This document shows positions 21,166-32,318 of a stretch of 64,000 nucleotides of DNA, piece after piece. This stretch comes from Aradus depressus (lineage: Eukaryota > Arthropoda > Insecta > Hemiptera > Aradidae). A program made the position numbers and the translations under genes. A model generated the notes under the pieces. It worked only from the letters and a program-made list of their open reading frames with translations, searched no databases and had not been told where the DNA came from. The DNA is taken from contig OY759222.1 of assembly GCA_963662175.1 (NCBI GenBank), positions 6,492,713 through 6,556,712 on the forward strand, written 5' to 3'. Positions within the stretch are counted from its first letter, which is position 1; each line of letters begins with the position of its first letter.

Positions 21166-21423
21166 TCGGCTCTTCTCGGCTAGTCTCGGATTTTATCGGC
21201 TCCTTTCGTTGCATGTAGGATGAAAAAAACTATAAATACGTTCTATTTGGTCAGTAGTTATCTGTTTTCATTGTGAACGTGTTAACAACGTTGAGATAAA
21301 TACAATCTGATCATTCACTATTTATTGAACCGAAGTTGTCAACCCTGTTACAATAAATACGGTCTGTTTGGTGATTATTAGGCAGACTTCATTGATCTAG
21401 TAATCCACAGCAGGTTAGATACC
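21166..21423 (+). promoter_or_regulatory. Putative promoter/operator of the left HTH gene
   Basis: TCGG occurs at 21166, 21176, 21186 and 21196, exactly 10 bp apart, so all lie on one face of the helix. About 30 bp further is TATAAATAC (21231-21239), a good TATA box, followed by TCAGTAG (21251), similar to an arthropod initiator, although the spacing is short. TAAATAC recurs at 21297 and 21354 in degenerate repeats of about 60 bp. The start codon is at 21424. The factor binding the phased sites is unknown. The encoded HTH protein itself is one candidate (inference). Confidence 0.5.
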
Positions 21424-21969
21424 ATGGGGGTCAAACGAAACGCTCTCACTATAGAAAATAAAATAAAAATAATTAAACTTTTTGATGAAGGAGAAAAGGT
21501 TGGAGAAATATCGAAACATTTCAAGATTCCTCAATCCACGATTTCTTCAATTTTAAAGAGACGAGAAACCATTTTTCAATTAGATACATGTGGTAAAAGA
21601 CATATTAAACGAATTAGAACTAATGGTGATTATCCAATGGAACAAGATGAAACTGAGGACACACCCCCTCTTGCCTTCAACGGAGAGAATTACACACAAC
21701 AACACACAGACTCATCAGAGGACGATGTGGGTGAACACTCCAGTTCATCACAACAGCAAACGGACTCTTCACAGCATGATTCGGGTGAAGACGGAAGTGA
21801 ACGAATTCATTCAACAGAACACCGACGAGTAGTATATGGTGATAAAAAACCAACAAAAAAGTTCAACCTTCCTAAACCCGTAAAAGGCTTAACACCTCTT
21901 TCTAAGGAAAATATGACGTTTTTACGTTTGGTCGGGTATAAAGTTCTGTCATCAACGTATAGATGTTAG
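21424..21969 (+). CDS. Small pipsqueak/CENP-B-type HTH protein, left copy
   Basis: 181 residues from an ATG in good context (TACCATGG). Residues 1-50 match the N-terminal helix-turn-helix of Tigger/Jerky/CENP-B and pipsqueak proteins: basic start, ALTIENKIKIIKLFDEGEKV, then FKIPQSTISSILKR as the recognition helix region. Residues about 70-130 are acidic and rich in Ser, Gln and His, likely unstructured. The C-terminus (KKFNLPKPVKGLTPLSKENM) is not recognised. No DDE nuclease domain follows, unlike full pogo/Tigger transposases, so the protein could bind DNA but not cut it. A GTATAG just before the stop might be a splice donor, so the true C-terminus is uncertain. Identical copy at 24479-25024, facing it. 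Confidence 0.75.
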   Translation: MGVKRNALTIENKIKIIKLFDEGEKVGEISKHFKIPQSTISSILKRRETIFQLDTCGKRHIKRIRTNGDYPMEQDETEDTPPLAFNGENYTQQHTDSSEDDVGEHSSSSQQQTDSSQHDSGEDGSERIHSTEHRRVVYGDKKPTKKFNLPKPVKGLTPLSKENMTFLRLVGYKVLSSTYRC

Positions 21970-22720
21970 ATTTGGATAGTTCAAAGAGGGGTTCGGATAT
22001 CATTCTCATTACCGAAACCATCGGGGGTATAGATGGAATAAGAAAATCTGTTAGACATGAAAACACTCTATCTATTTAAAAGGTAGATTTTTTCAAGGAG
22101 AATGGGACAACGACAGTTGCAACATTCTAAAAGTGGTTTTTGTTCAATTCCAGTGCTTCCAGGGTCTCGGACTATATTTTGAAGGATATATCAATAATGG
22201 CCATTAACTTTATTGGGAATAGGTACACAGCATATCACAAACGAAAAGATTATTAGAAAGAATCAAATCGAATGCTGTGAGGTTGAAGGCTTGGAAAGGC
22301 TATAAACGCACGCAGGTCGTATGAGTGAAGGTTTGGAGAGGATATAGACGCCCGCAGACCAGTGTGATCACCAGCAGTTCTAAATGTTGAAAACACTGAT
22401 TTGAGGTAAAGTAGGAGAGTAAAATCGTGTTAAGCATAGAAATATGCCTGTATTTTGATTTGCAGGAAAGGGCCTTGCCCCTTTTTATTCATGCTTTGTA
22501 TCCAAAAGTATATATATTTCAGTTTTCATTTGACTATATGCTTATATCATCTCTTTGTGAGAGCGGTTCTAAATCTGCTGGGTAAGTTTCGTTCTTGAGC
22601 AGTGTCTACGTGTACCCCCAAAATCCTGTTTCTTTGAACCAAATTCAACTCAGTCAAATGGATTCAAATCCCTATATTATACTGCAATATTCTCGCTCAA
22701 ACATCACTACACTCTCCTTC

Positions 22721-23726
22721 TAGTTATAACGATATCGCTATATTTATAACGATATTACTGTAGTTATAACGATATCGCTATAATTATAACGATATCACAG
22801 TAGTTATAACGATATCGCTATATTTATAACGATATTACTGTAGTTATAACGATATCGCTATATTTATAACGTTATTACTGTAGTTATAACGATATCGCTA
22901 TATTTATAACGATATCACAGTAGTTATAACGATATCGCTATATTTATAACAATATTACTGTAGTTATAACGATATCGCTATATTTATAACGATATTACTG
23001 TAGTTATAACGATATCGCTATATTTATAACGATATTACTGTAGTTATAACGATATCGCTATATTTATAACGATATTACTGTAGTTATAACGATATCGCTA
23101 TATTTATAACGATATTACTGTAGTTATAACGATATCGCTATATTTATAACGATATTACTGTAGTTATAACGATATTGCTATATTTATAACGATATCACAG
23201 TAGTTATAGCGATATCTCTATATTTATAACGAAATTACTGTAGTTATAACGATATCGCTATATTTATAACGATATCACAGTAGTTATAACGATATCGCTA
23301 TATTTATAACGATATCATAGTAGTTATAACGATATCGCTATATTTATAACGAAATTACTGTAGTTATAACGATATCGCTATATTTATAACGATATCACAG
23401 TAGTTATAACGATATCGCTATATTTATAACGATATCACAGGAGTTATAACGATATCACTATATTTAAAACGATATCACAGTAGTTATAACGATATCGCTA
23501 TATTTATAACGATATCACAGTAGTTATAACGATATCGCTATATTTATAACGATATCACAGTAGTTATAACGATATCGCTATATTTATAACAATATCACAG
23601 TAGTTATAACGATATCGCTATATTTATAACAATATTACTGTAGTTATAACGATATCGCTATATTTATAACGATATTACTGTAGTTATAACGATATCGCTA
23701 TATTTATAACGATATCGTTATAACTA
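22721..23726 (+). repeat. Central array of 40-bp repeats (loop of the foldback)
   Basis: About 25 direct units of 40 bp, each made of two related halves: TAGTTATAACGATATCGCTA and TATTTATAACGATATTACTG or the variant ending CACAG. Every half carries TTATAACGATAT, and most units have GATATC. TACTG variants dominate the left part and the last units, CACAG variants the middle-right. The array is directional, so the loop is not itself palindromic. It meets the right arm in a perfect 20-bp palindrome, TTATAACGATATCGTTATAA (23704-23723). Confidence 0.95.
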
Positions 23727-24478
23727 GAAGGAGAGTGTAGTGATGTTTGAGCGAGAATATTGCAGTATAATGTAGGGATTTGAATCCATTTGACTGAGTT
23801 GAATTTGGTTCAAAGAAACAGGATTTTGGGGGTACACGTAGACACTGCTCAAGAACGAAACTTACCCAGCAGATTTAGAACCGCTCTCACAAAGAGATGA
23901 TATAAGCATATAGTCAAATGAAAACTGAAATATATATACTTTTGGATACAAAGCATGAATAAAAAGGGGCAAGGCCCTTTCCTGCAAATCAAAAATACAG
24001 GCATATTTCTATGCTTAACACGATTTAACTCTCCTACTTTACCTCAAATCAGTGTTTTCAACATTTAGAACTGCTGGTGATCACACTGGTCTGCGGGCGT
24101 CTATATCCTCTCCAAACCTTCACTCATACGACCTGCGTGCGTTTATAGCCTTTCCAAGCCTTCAACCTCACAGCATTCGATTTGATTCTTTCTAATAATC
24201 TTTTCGTTTGTGATATGCTGTGTACCTATTCCCAATAAAGTTAATGCCCATTATTGATATATCCTTCAAAATATAGTCCGAGACCCTGGAAGCACTGGAA
24301 TTGAACAAAAACCACTTTTAGAATGTTGCAACTGTCGTTGTCCCATTCTCCTTGAAAAAATCTACCTTTTAAATAGATAGAGTGTTTTCATGTCTAACAG
24401 ATTTTCTTATTCCATCTATACCCCCGATGGTTTCGGTAATGAGAATGATATCCGAACCCCTCTTTGAACTATCCAAAT

Positions 24479-25024
24479 CTAACATCTATACGTTGATGAC
24501 AGAACTTTATACCCGACCAAACGTAAAAACGTCATATTTTCCTTAGAAAGAGGTGTTAAGCCTTTTACGGGTTTAGGAAGGTTGAACTTTTTTGTTGGTT
24601 TTTTATCACCATATACTACTCGTCGGTGTTCTGTTGAATGAATTCGTTCACTTCCGTCTTCACCCGAATCATGCTGTGAAGAGTCCGTTTGCTGTTGTGA
24701 TGAACTGGAGTGTTCACCCACATCGTCCTCTGATGAGTCTGTGTGTTGTTGTGTGTAATTCTCTCCGTTGAAGGCAAGAGGGGGTGTGTCCTCAGTTTCA
24801 TCTTGTTCCATTGGATAATCACCATTAGTTCTAATTCGTTTAATATGTCTTTTACCACATGTATCTAATTGAAAAATGGTTTCTCGTCTCTTTAAAATTG
24901 AAGAAATCGTGGATTGAGGAATCTTGAAATGTTTCGATATTTCTCCAACCTTTTCTCCTTCATCAAAAAGTTTAATTATTTTTATTTTATTTTCTATAGT
25001 GAGAGCGTTTCGTTTGACCCCCAT
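24479..25024 (-). CDS. Small pipsqueak/CENP-B-type HTH protein, right copy
   Basis: Encodes the same 181 residues as 21424-21969, read on the minus strand, so both genes converge on the central array. The protein identity between the copies, despite scattered changes elsewhere in the arms, fits recent formation, gene conversion or selection. I cannot separate these. Confidence 0.75.
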   Translation of the reverse strand: MGVKRNALTIENKIKIIKLFDEGEKVGEISKHFKIPQSTISSILKRRETIFQLDTCGKRHIKRIRTNGDYPMEQDETEDTPPLAFNGENYTQQHTDSSEDDVGEHSSSSQQQTDSSQHDSGEDGSERIHSTEHRRVVYGDKKPTKKFNLPKPVKGLTPLSKENMTFLRLVGYKVLSSTYRC

Positions 25025-25282
25025 GGTATCTAACCTGCTGTGGATTACTAGATCAATGAAGTCTGCCTAATAATCACCAAACAGACCGTATTTATTGTAA
25101 CAGGGTTGACAACTTCGGTTCAATAAATAGTGAATGATCAGATTGTATTTATCTCAACGTTGTTAACACGTTCACAATGAAAACAGATAACTACTGACCA
25201 AATAGAACGTATTTATAGTTTTTTTCATCCTACATGCAACGAAAGGAGCCGATAAAATCCGAGACTAGCCGAGAAGAGCCGA
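25025..25282 (-). promoter_or_regulatory. Putative promoter/operator of the right HTH gene
   Basis: Mirror of 21166-21423, with four phased TCGG motifs (minus strand, 25249-25282) and a TATA-like box at 25210-25217. Confidence 0.5.
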
Positions 25283-25547
25283 TCATTAATGGGTTTCCAG
25301 CAATACGCCTAGCCCCAACAACAATAAAAAACTGCCTATGATATGGAACCTATATACGATTTTTAATTCTTAATACTGACCAGCTTGTATTCACCAATTT
25401 TTCTTATAATCACGATAGTTAATACGCAGTCACATTCATCACAAAAAATGTTCCTGAATATGCTACAAAATTTTCATAATTTACGTAAATTTTCGAAAAT
25501 GTAAATAAATATTAATCGCATAAAATATAAAATAATATGACTAAATA

Positions 25548-27982
25548 AAAAATAAATATATGAAAGGATGTAAGATATGTATAGGACTTTAAGAAAAAAC
25601 AGTTGAGTGGAGTAGGCGTTGTATGTGAGGAAAAAAACCTGTGACAAATAATGACAAAAGAAATATACTAAAATATTAAATAATCCCGGGTTTTGTGGCT
25701 ATGAAGATGAATCGGTAAAATAACTGTTGTATTGGGTCATCGTAAGTGTTTTGGCTCTCAATACCATATATGCGGGGAAGGAGGGCTGAATTGTGGGGTC
25801 CATGAGATGTGGGTGAGGATGGAACAATAATACTATATGGGTTCTCAAATACCGGTGGGGACTGTGATGTATATTAGACGAAGAGCTTGGGACTTGAAAA
25901 ATAAATACAATGGAGTATGGGTGTGAGGGCTTCGTTATAATATTAATTGAGGAACGGTTGAGTGTTAGTTGTAGAAAAATGTTGGGGGAACTATAGAAAA
26001 TATATTATATATATATGCATGTAGGAGATTGGTGATAGCACCTATAGAAAACCCTATCTATGGTGCATGACTGAGAAATAAAAGTTTAGATTGATAGGAA
26101 TGGTGTTCGGGTTGGGATTACTTTAGAGTTTAAGATATACTATAGAGGGGAACCAGGGAAAGAATTTAGCTAAGGAAGTATATAGAAGAGTGGTGGGGTT
26201 TTTAAAATGTGTCCGAGCGACTTCTAAGTTTTTTAGATTTGGGGAAGTTGCAGTTGAGTGATGTTTATAGGGATAGGTGAACAATTCCGTATTTTTGTGA
26301 AGTGTTGTGTCGTGACGATATATTGGATCTCTCGGAAGGATTCTATTGTAGGAAATATACATAGTCTCTGATTTGTAGAAAAGTACATCACAGCTAATCT
26401 CTGATAATGAAATGTTACACAAGGCCGCCTACCCATTCAAATATATTAGTATCTCTACTATAAATAATTATCCGGCTCAGTGGGTAAAGTTTTCAATGAC
26501 TTCTTCTTAGGATAGCTATATAAGAAGAGTTCCTATTGTATTGGACACACCTTATATGTACGTTGGGGCTGTGTTATAAAATAGTTCTTTAACTGATCTC
26601 GTTGGTGATGAAGGGGTCTAGAGCCTTCATCAGTAAGAAATCTTAGGAAAAATACTTGAATATGAAATTACCCCCGGCTTTTGCAGTTATAAAGATGGGT
26701 TGACAGGTACCAATGTGAGTGAGCCTACACAGCAGGGGTCCTAGGTTAGAGTTCTATTGGTGCTCAGATGTGTGGGAGTGGGTTCTGAATATATCCGGAG
26801 TAGTGTTGTGCAGGGGGATGATTTAAGTTCCTGCTAGATTGTAGGTTATTAGTCGTAAAATAGTGATGGTAAAGTAATATTGGAAATGCGAATCTAAATA
26901 TCGACGAGAACTGTGGGGGTGTTGACCTGGCGGTTTAGGTAGGGAGAAGCATTTAAATTTGATTTTCTGCATGTGATGCAAGTGTGCAGGTATGTCTGAG
27001 TGAGAGGTGGGATAGAAGTGGTTTGAATGAGAAAGAAATGTTGACGGGGCAGTAGTCTACACTTGTAGGGTTCTAACTTGATATGATGTTGGGGAAGTAG
27101 AAGTGGAGAGCAGAATATTGGGATGGATTGGTTTGAGAAGGTTAGGAGAGCAATTACAGTAGAGGACGGTTGGTGGAAGGAAAAAGAAATTGTTTTGACC
27201 GCTATAAACGAGGATTGGAATACAGTAGAGGTGCTAAGTAAGTTAAGTGCTGGAGATGAGAAGTAGTATGTAACATAACGTAAGTTGAATATACTGCATG
27301 TTAGCCTAAGAATGTATCCATGGAAAGGTACATCTAGATCTAAAGATTACTCCGCGTGTATGGGCGGGTATGTATGAGTAAAAGGTTTTAGAAGTAGAGA
27401 ACAGAAAATTGGTAAGGACAAGTTGAGAATTAGACGATTGATGTGGGGAAGTAGAAGTAAGTCATAAAAATTAGGAGAAAGGCTTGAGGATTAGGTGTGG
27501 GTTGCAAAGTCTCTGCCGGATTGGAAGAAGTACAATAGGTCTGAGGAAGTAGAACTATTATAATTAAAGATTATGTTTTAGAATAATTGATGTGGGTATG
27601 TGCCTTGAAGATGATTTGAGGTGGGTAAGTTTGACTGATTCAGAGAGAAAGGCTAATGGACGTAGAATGTAGGTTTATGTATGGGTAGACCGGGTTATGA
27701 TGAAAATGTCAGACGATCTAGAGAGGTTGTAGGTGTTGAACAGGGGCGAAGCATGATGGTGCTAAGAGTAGTGGACTATGATGAAATCTAAAGAAAATTG
27801 CTTGGATGTGTGTCTGAGTAAAAGGTTTAAAGGGAGAATTAGGTGGGGAAGTATAAGTGAGAAAATTGAGATGGATTGGCTACGCCGCTATACTGAAGAT
27901 AGAGAGTAGTGAATCGGAGGGAGAGCGGGGGTATTGAGATGGGGAAGCACATTGGATGTGTTAATTGACGTGGGGATGTAAG
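25548..27982 (-). other. Strand-asymmetric zone of the right arm
   Basis: Mirror of 18466-20900. Here the plus strand is purine-rich and C-poor. No supported gene. Confidence 0.6.
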
Positions 27983-28182
27983 ATTAAATCATGAAATAAA
28001 AATTGGTGAAGTATGCCTGCAACAACAGGTCTCGACATGTTTGAACATGTATAATGCATGCAAAAACCATTTCAAGGTCTAGGATGTCTTCAGATTGGAG
28101 AAAACGCAAAATTACTATAGCTACGAAGGTCATTTCCAAACCATAGTAGATATAAAAAAACAAGATTTCACAAATAACACCA

Positions 28183-28723
28183 AAGGACAGCGTGCTCGGA
28201 ATTGTAGATAAATGATTTTTTTCGCACATATTACTCCAATCGGACAACATACTCAATATGACGAGCTTTGAATTATATTTTTAAATGCAATACTTTTCAA
28301 GGCACCGAAGGACGGCATGCTCAAAAGTGTAGGCAGGCGATTTTTCCATCATATTACTCCAATCGGACAACATACTCAATATGACGAGCTTGGAATTATA
28401 TTTTTAAATGCAATACTATTCAAGGCACCGAAGGACGGCATGCTCAAAAGTGTAGGTAGGCGATTTTTCCATCATATTACTCCAATCGGACAACATACTC
28501 AATATGACGAGCTTGGAATTATATTTTTAAATGCAATACTATTCAAGGCACCGAAGGACGGCATGCTCAAAAGTGTAGGTAGGCGATTTTTCCATCATAT
28601 TACTCCAATCGGACAACATACTCAATATGACGAGCTTTGAGTTATATTTTTAAATGCAATACTTTTCAAGGCACCGAAGGACGGCATGCTCAAAATTGTA
28701 GGTAGGCGATTATTCCATCATTA
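28183..28723 (+). repeat. 123-bp satellite, right arm
   Basis: Mirror of 17725-18265, same units and same open-frame artefact (28317-28640). Confidence 0.85.
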
Positions 28724-29004
28724 TACTTCAGTTTAAAATAATACTGAATACAATGATGATGATGATCATGCTAGGACATGATATGGTAGGCTACACGAAT
28801 GCAGGGTTCGACATGTTAGATCACGCAAGTGCCTGTTCAAGGTCACGAAATCAGGCTTAAAAAAATGTTAATTGTTAATAATCGATAGGAATAATCATTA
28901 CTACCCCAGAATACACCATAATTGTTACTTGATATCTGAAAATGTATGACTTGAACGTTATATACCTAGATTACAGCTCCTTTGTACAAACATGTCATGA
29001 AAGA

Positions 29005-29065
29005 CGAGGGGTTAGCAAGCCAGACTCCAAAATGGAAGGTGGTGAGTTAGAATCCCGTCCGGTAT
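29005..29065 (+). repeat. Decayed tRNA-like sequence, right arm
   Basis: Mirror of 17383-17443, with GGGGTTAGCAAGCCAGACTC and GAGTTAGAATCCCGTCCGG on the plus strand. Confidence 0.45.
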
Positions 29066-29148
29066 GGTTTTTTTTTCTTAAGTTGATTTAATATCAATAA
29101 TAATTTGATTTCTAGACGCTAGTGGGCTAATTAAAAAAAATGCAAAGC

Positions 29149-29599
29149 AGGGTGTAGAGGTTCGAGTGGAAACGTATTGGGGTTTAGAGGGAGAGCGGAA
29201 ACTTATTGAGGTGGGGATGTACGATGTTGGGTGATTCAAAGGGGAGAGTGGAAACTTATTGGGGTTTAGAGGGAGAGCGGAAACTTATTGGGGTTTAGAG
29301 GGAGAGTGGAAACTTATCGGGATGGGGATGTACGATGTTGGGTGATTCAAAGGGGAGAGCGGAAACTTATCGGGATGGGGATGTACGATGGTGGGTGATT
29401 TAAAGGTTGTCACAGATCCCCCACCACCTCCGAAACTCTGCTCCTGCTCAATTCTGCTCCTCAATTATGCTCCTCCACCACCACCACACAGATCCCCCAC
29501 CACCACCACCACCACATCTGCTCCTCAATTTCTGCTCCTCCTCCTCCGAAACTCTGCCCCCCAGATCCCCCACCACCACATCTGCTCCCCCCCTTTGGG
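29149..29599 (-). repeat. Subterminal repeat zones, right arm
   Basis: Mirror of 16850-17300: the family A-like tandem blocks (29149-29408), then the CTCCTGCTC/CCACCACC-rich zone to 29599. Confidence 0.7.
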
Positions 29600-29629
29600 T
29601 GGCGCCAGAACCGGCCTTTATACTCTACT

Positions 29630-29635
29630 AAGCAG
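29630..29635 (+). repeat. Right 6-bp target duplication
   Basis: AAGCAG, identical to 16814-16819. Removing the element and one copy would restore a continuous flank. Confidence 0.85.
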
Positions 29636-30125
29636 AACTTCGTCAAACGAGGAGTGGGAAATTCGAAAAAATGGCTCTTATAAATAGGCTACAATATTAA
29701 ATACATTTTATATTGTTTAATTACTGTTCAATAATAAAATATTATTAAGTTTTGAGCTACATTTTCTCAAAAACTCCATCCGTGACGTGATTTTATAAGT
29801 TTTAGAGGTCGCTGATTACAAATTTGATGTCAAAAAACTGTCAATAATTCAAATTTATATACAATTTATTGAATACATTTTTCAATGATGTGATTATATA
29901 TGATTTAGGGGCAGCTGAATTCAATTTTAATATCAAAAATTGATTTTTGACATCAAATTATACCATTGGAAGACTAATTAATAGATTCAGAACAATGCTT
30001 TTAATTTTGAATTATTGACAGTTTTTTGACAACCGGAAATGTCAAAAATCCATTTTTGGGTGTCGGAAAACATGAAATTTTTTTGTCAACTCAACATCGA
30101 ATTATGTAACTTCCCCTATTCCCCT
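29636..30125. repeat. Flank with an inverted repeat and a family A tail
   Basis: TGTCAAAAAACTGTCAATAA at about 29828 pairs with TTATTGACAGTTTTTTGACA at about 30011, a small foldback unit. From about 30065 the sequence is a family A tail (AACATGAAATTTTTTTGTC, then ATGTAACTTCCCCTAT). Confidence 0.55.
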
Positions 30126-30368
30126 GCACTTAAGGCGAAAGAAAACGGCAGTCAGAAAAATGCCATAATCGTAGAATTCATTTTCATTTAGAATTCATTT
30201 TATATATAGTTTCACCCTGAAAAGATTGACATATTATACTTTCACCTATGTTTAATAGAATCGTCGGCATCGTTTGCAGACGATTGAACGATGGGAACGG
30301 TTGAATTCCAGGAACCATGTGACATTCCTACATTTTCCAGCCATTTGTAGTTGTGTTACGTCCCCAAC

Positions 30369-30455
30369 AAGTGATACGGCCATTACAGGACTTTCTTATA
30401 CCAACCACTTTCAGACTGTCGCCCCTTTGACGTTAAATGAAATCAATGAACTCTG
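30369..30455 (+). mobile_element. MITE family C fragment
   Basis: Starts ACGGCCATTACAGGACTTTC and TTATACCAACCACTTTCAGA, the left end of family C. The right part is missing. Confidence 0.6.
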
Positions 30456-30879
30456 AGCCTAGTCCCCTTGACTCCCAGCCAACTCAATTATTAATTTATT
30501 GTTGGCACGAAACAGAAGTGTTACAAAAATTGGATTAGTTACGATATAAAAAAAAAATATAAAGTTATTTTAACAGTGATATTTCTTTTAAAGATGAGGT
30601 CATTAAAACAAGCTTTTAGAAATACAGAAGAATATTCTTTTATACGCTTTTCTTTTTTTCTTTTTCTTTTTTTTTTTTTTTTCAGTTTTCAAAAGAAAGG
30701 AGGATGGTGATCCGGTTTATCCTGAGAGGAAGAGAAATGGAAAATAAGAGCTAATGATGGAAACCATTAATATGGCGGAGGGGGGCGTCACAAGTAACTA
30801 ATGAAGAGGAGGCTGCTTCTGACGGCGAGTCCTTCATTGAGGATCTTGTGACACATCCTTAGAAAGCTTATTACCACCC
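30456..30879. other. No recognisable feature
   Basis: Contains a T-rich run at 30648-30681. No frame or motif. Confidence 0.5.
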
Positions 30880-30975
30880 CAGATTTACCAAGTATAGTCC
30901 AAGTTATGTAAACGGTAAGAAACTCGATATTGAGTTTTCACCGGAATTTCATTTTTTTCCTACCATTGATTCTCA
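30880..30975 (-). repeat. Family A tail, reverse orientation
   Basis: CCAAGTATAGTCCAAGTTAT, then a GAGTTTTCACCGGAATTTCA block, the complement of the family tail. Confidence 0.55.
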
Positions 30976-31189
30976 AGAAAAAAAAAGTCGGTGAATCAGC
31001 GGTAATGTACTTCTCCTAAACGAAATAATTAATTAACTTTTCGATTCCCCTACAAAACCAGTGGAAGGTTTGAGCTATTATTCAATAGATGTCTTACATA
31101 GCGGGGGGGCTCCTAAATCCTTATACTAGATTTTGTGTCGATACATTCATTAGATCGGCAGTTATTAGGGTTTTTTAGTTAAGGTTAGG

Positions 31190-31507
31190 TTTTATGACTC
31201 ATGCCCGGGCTTAACTACGAGGTCATATTGCCTACTACCAGAGCGCTCTTTCGTCACTCTGGTGGACACGAGCCCGACTCTACTGTGGGAGTCCTAAATT
31301 TTGCCTACCCTAAATTTTTATTCACATAGGATAGGGGTCTTTAACGAGTACCTGACATCGTACAGGCTCGGGACCATCCGAAGGACGGCGTGCTTAAGTT
31401 TATTTTACCTCCCAGATAAAATAAACTAAGGGCCTCGGTCGGGTTTCGAATCCACGATCTTGAGCTCAGAAGACAAGCACGCATACCACTGAGCTACCGG
31501 CACCCTC
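31190..31507 (-). mobile_element. tRNA-derived SINE inserted in family A
   Basis: Full-length minus-strand copy from CATGCCCGGGC to GAGCTACCGGCACCCTC, with box B as GTTTCGAATCC on the plus strand. Flanking TTTTTTAGTTAAG (left) and TTTTTGAGTTAAG (right) look like an imperfect target duplication of the family A body. Confidence 0.85.
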
Positions 31508-31585
31508 ATTTTTTTTTTTTTTTTTTGAGTTAAGCCCATCCTGATCCCCCTTCCTCTTTTGTTGATTTCAAGAAAAATTTATAAT

Positions 31586-32318
31586 TGACGAGGTTAGAAT
31601 CAAAGTGGTCTAAGCGACATTTTTAAAACTTTGAATAAACTGTTAAGTTCTTGACTGATTTTTTTTTTTTTTACAAATAGCTATTTATAACTGTATACAA
31701 ATAAATACAACAAGCAAATGTGCTAATAAAGAGATTATGGCAATGTCAAAATGTCATAAGGGAATAAATCACCCAGTGGATGACACTCCCTAGTCACTGT
31801 TTTTCTCTCGTTTATAGCTAATCACTGTCACTGCTTCTGCTCAGGAGGTCTCTAAGCCATTGACGCTTAAGCCGAATTTCAAGAAAACAAACCAAAATGA
31901 ATGACACAAACATTAAGGAAGGAGTGGGGGTGTTGTTGTTGATTTCATGAAAATGGCAAAAAGACATATTTTGAAAGTTTATTAGAAGGGCGGTTAGACG
32001 CATAGATAGTTATATTTGACGGGGTTAGAATCAAAATGGTCTGACATTTTTAAAACTTTGAAGAAACTGTCCATTAAGTTTTTAGAAAATCTATAATTTA
32101 TCGAAACCGGAAATATTTTGTCTTCTGCTTTTATGGCGAAAGTTGCTGTTCATGTCACCAAAATGGAATAAGTGATTTGCCACTAGATCTCAGCACTGGC
32201 TAGGATTTCAGTTGTACAACTTTTTTCCTGAACAGAACTATCATTTTGTACCCGATTATGCACTTAACGAAAAATTTTCAAAAATGTAACTTGGACCAGT
32301 TTGATTCTAACCCCGTCA
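31586..32318. mobile_element. MITE inserted in family A, TIR TGACGGGGTTAGAATC
   Basis: Left end TGACGAGGTTAGAATCAAAG, right end GATTCTAACCCCGTCA, which are inverted repeats. A third, direct copy of the end (TTGACGGGGTTAGAATCAAA) lies inside at about 32016, so the 733-bp unit may be two elements in tandem or a composite. No transposase frame and no clear target duplication. Confidence 0.65.

Larger units (their letters stand above)
16820..22737 (+). repeat. Left inverted arm
   Basis: Pairs with 23710-29629. Position x on this arm matches roughly 46448 minus x on the other, with shifts of one base from small indels. Confidence 0.9.
16820..29629. mobile_element. Giant foldback transposon with HTH-protein genes
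   Basis: A 12,810-bp unit bounded by inverted ends AGTAGAGTATAAAGGCCGG (left) and its exact complement (right), flanked by the 6-bp duplication AAGCAG. Arms of about 5.9 kb differ at only a handful of positions I could spot, for example near 17292, 22200, 22440, 22468 and 22676. The loop is a 1-kb array of 40-bp repeats. Each arm holds, from outside in: a GGT/GGAGCAG-rich terminal zone, a tandem zone related to family A, a decayed tRNA-like piece, a 123-bp satellite, a long strand-asymmetric zone, a promoter-like region and an HTH gene. A 6-bp duplication plus 5'-AG ends is known for Maverick/Polinton elements. However, no DNA polymerase, integrase, ATPase, protease or capsid frame is visible, so any link is by ends only. 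Some other superfamilies also make 6-bp duplications. It must depend on enzymes from elsewhere. Confidence 0.85.
23710..29629 (-). repeat. Right inverted arm
   Basis: Reverse complement of 16820-22737, including all internal features. A GAGGTTCGAGTGG at about 29155-29167 replaces the GAGGGAGAGTGG expected from the left arm, one of the few differences. Confidence 0.9.

Noticed and set aside
22721..23726. CRISPR-like array
   Set aside because: Units are contiguous 40-bp satellite repeats without unique spacers, in a eukaryotic context.
16820..29629. Assembly artefact (read-through palindrome)
   Set aside because: The exact AAGCAG duplication at both outer edges and scattered differences between arms argue for a real insertion, although long reads should confirm it.
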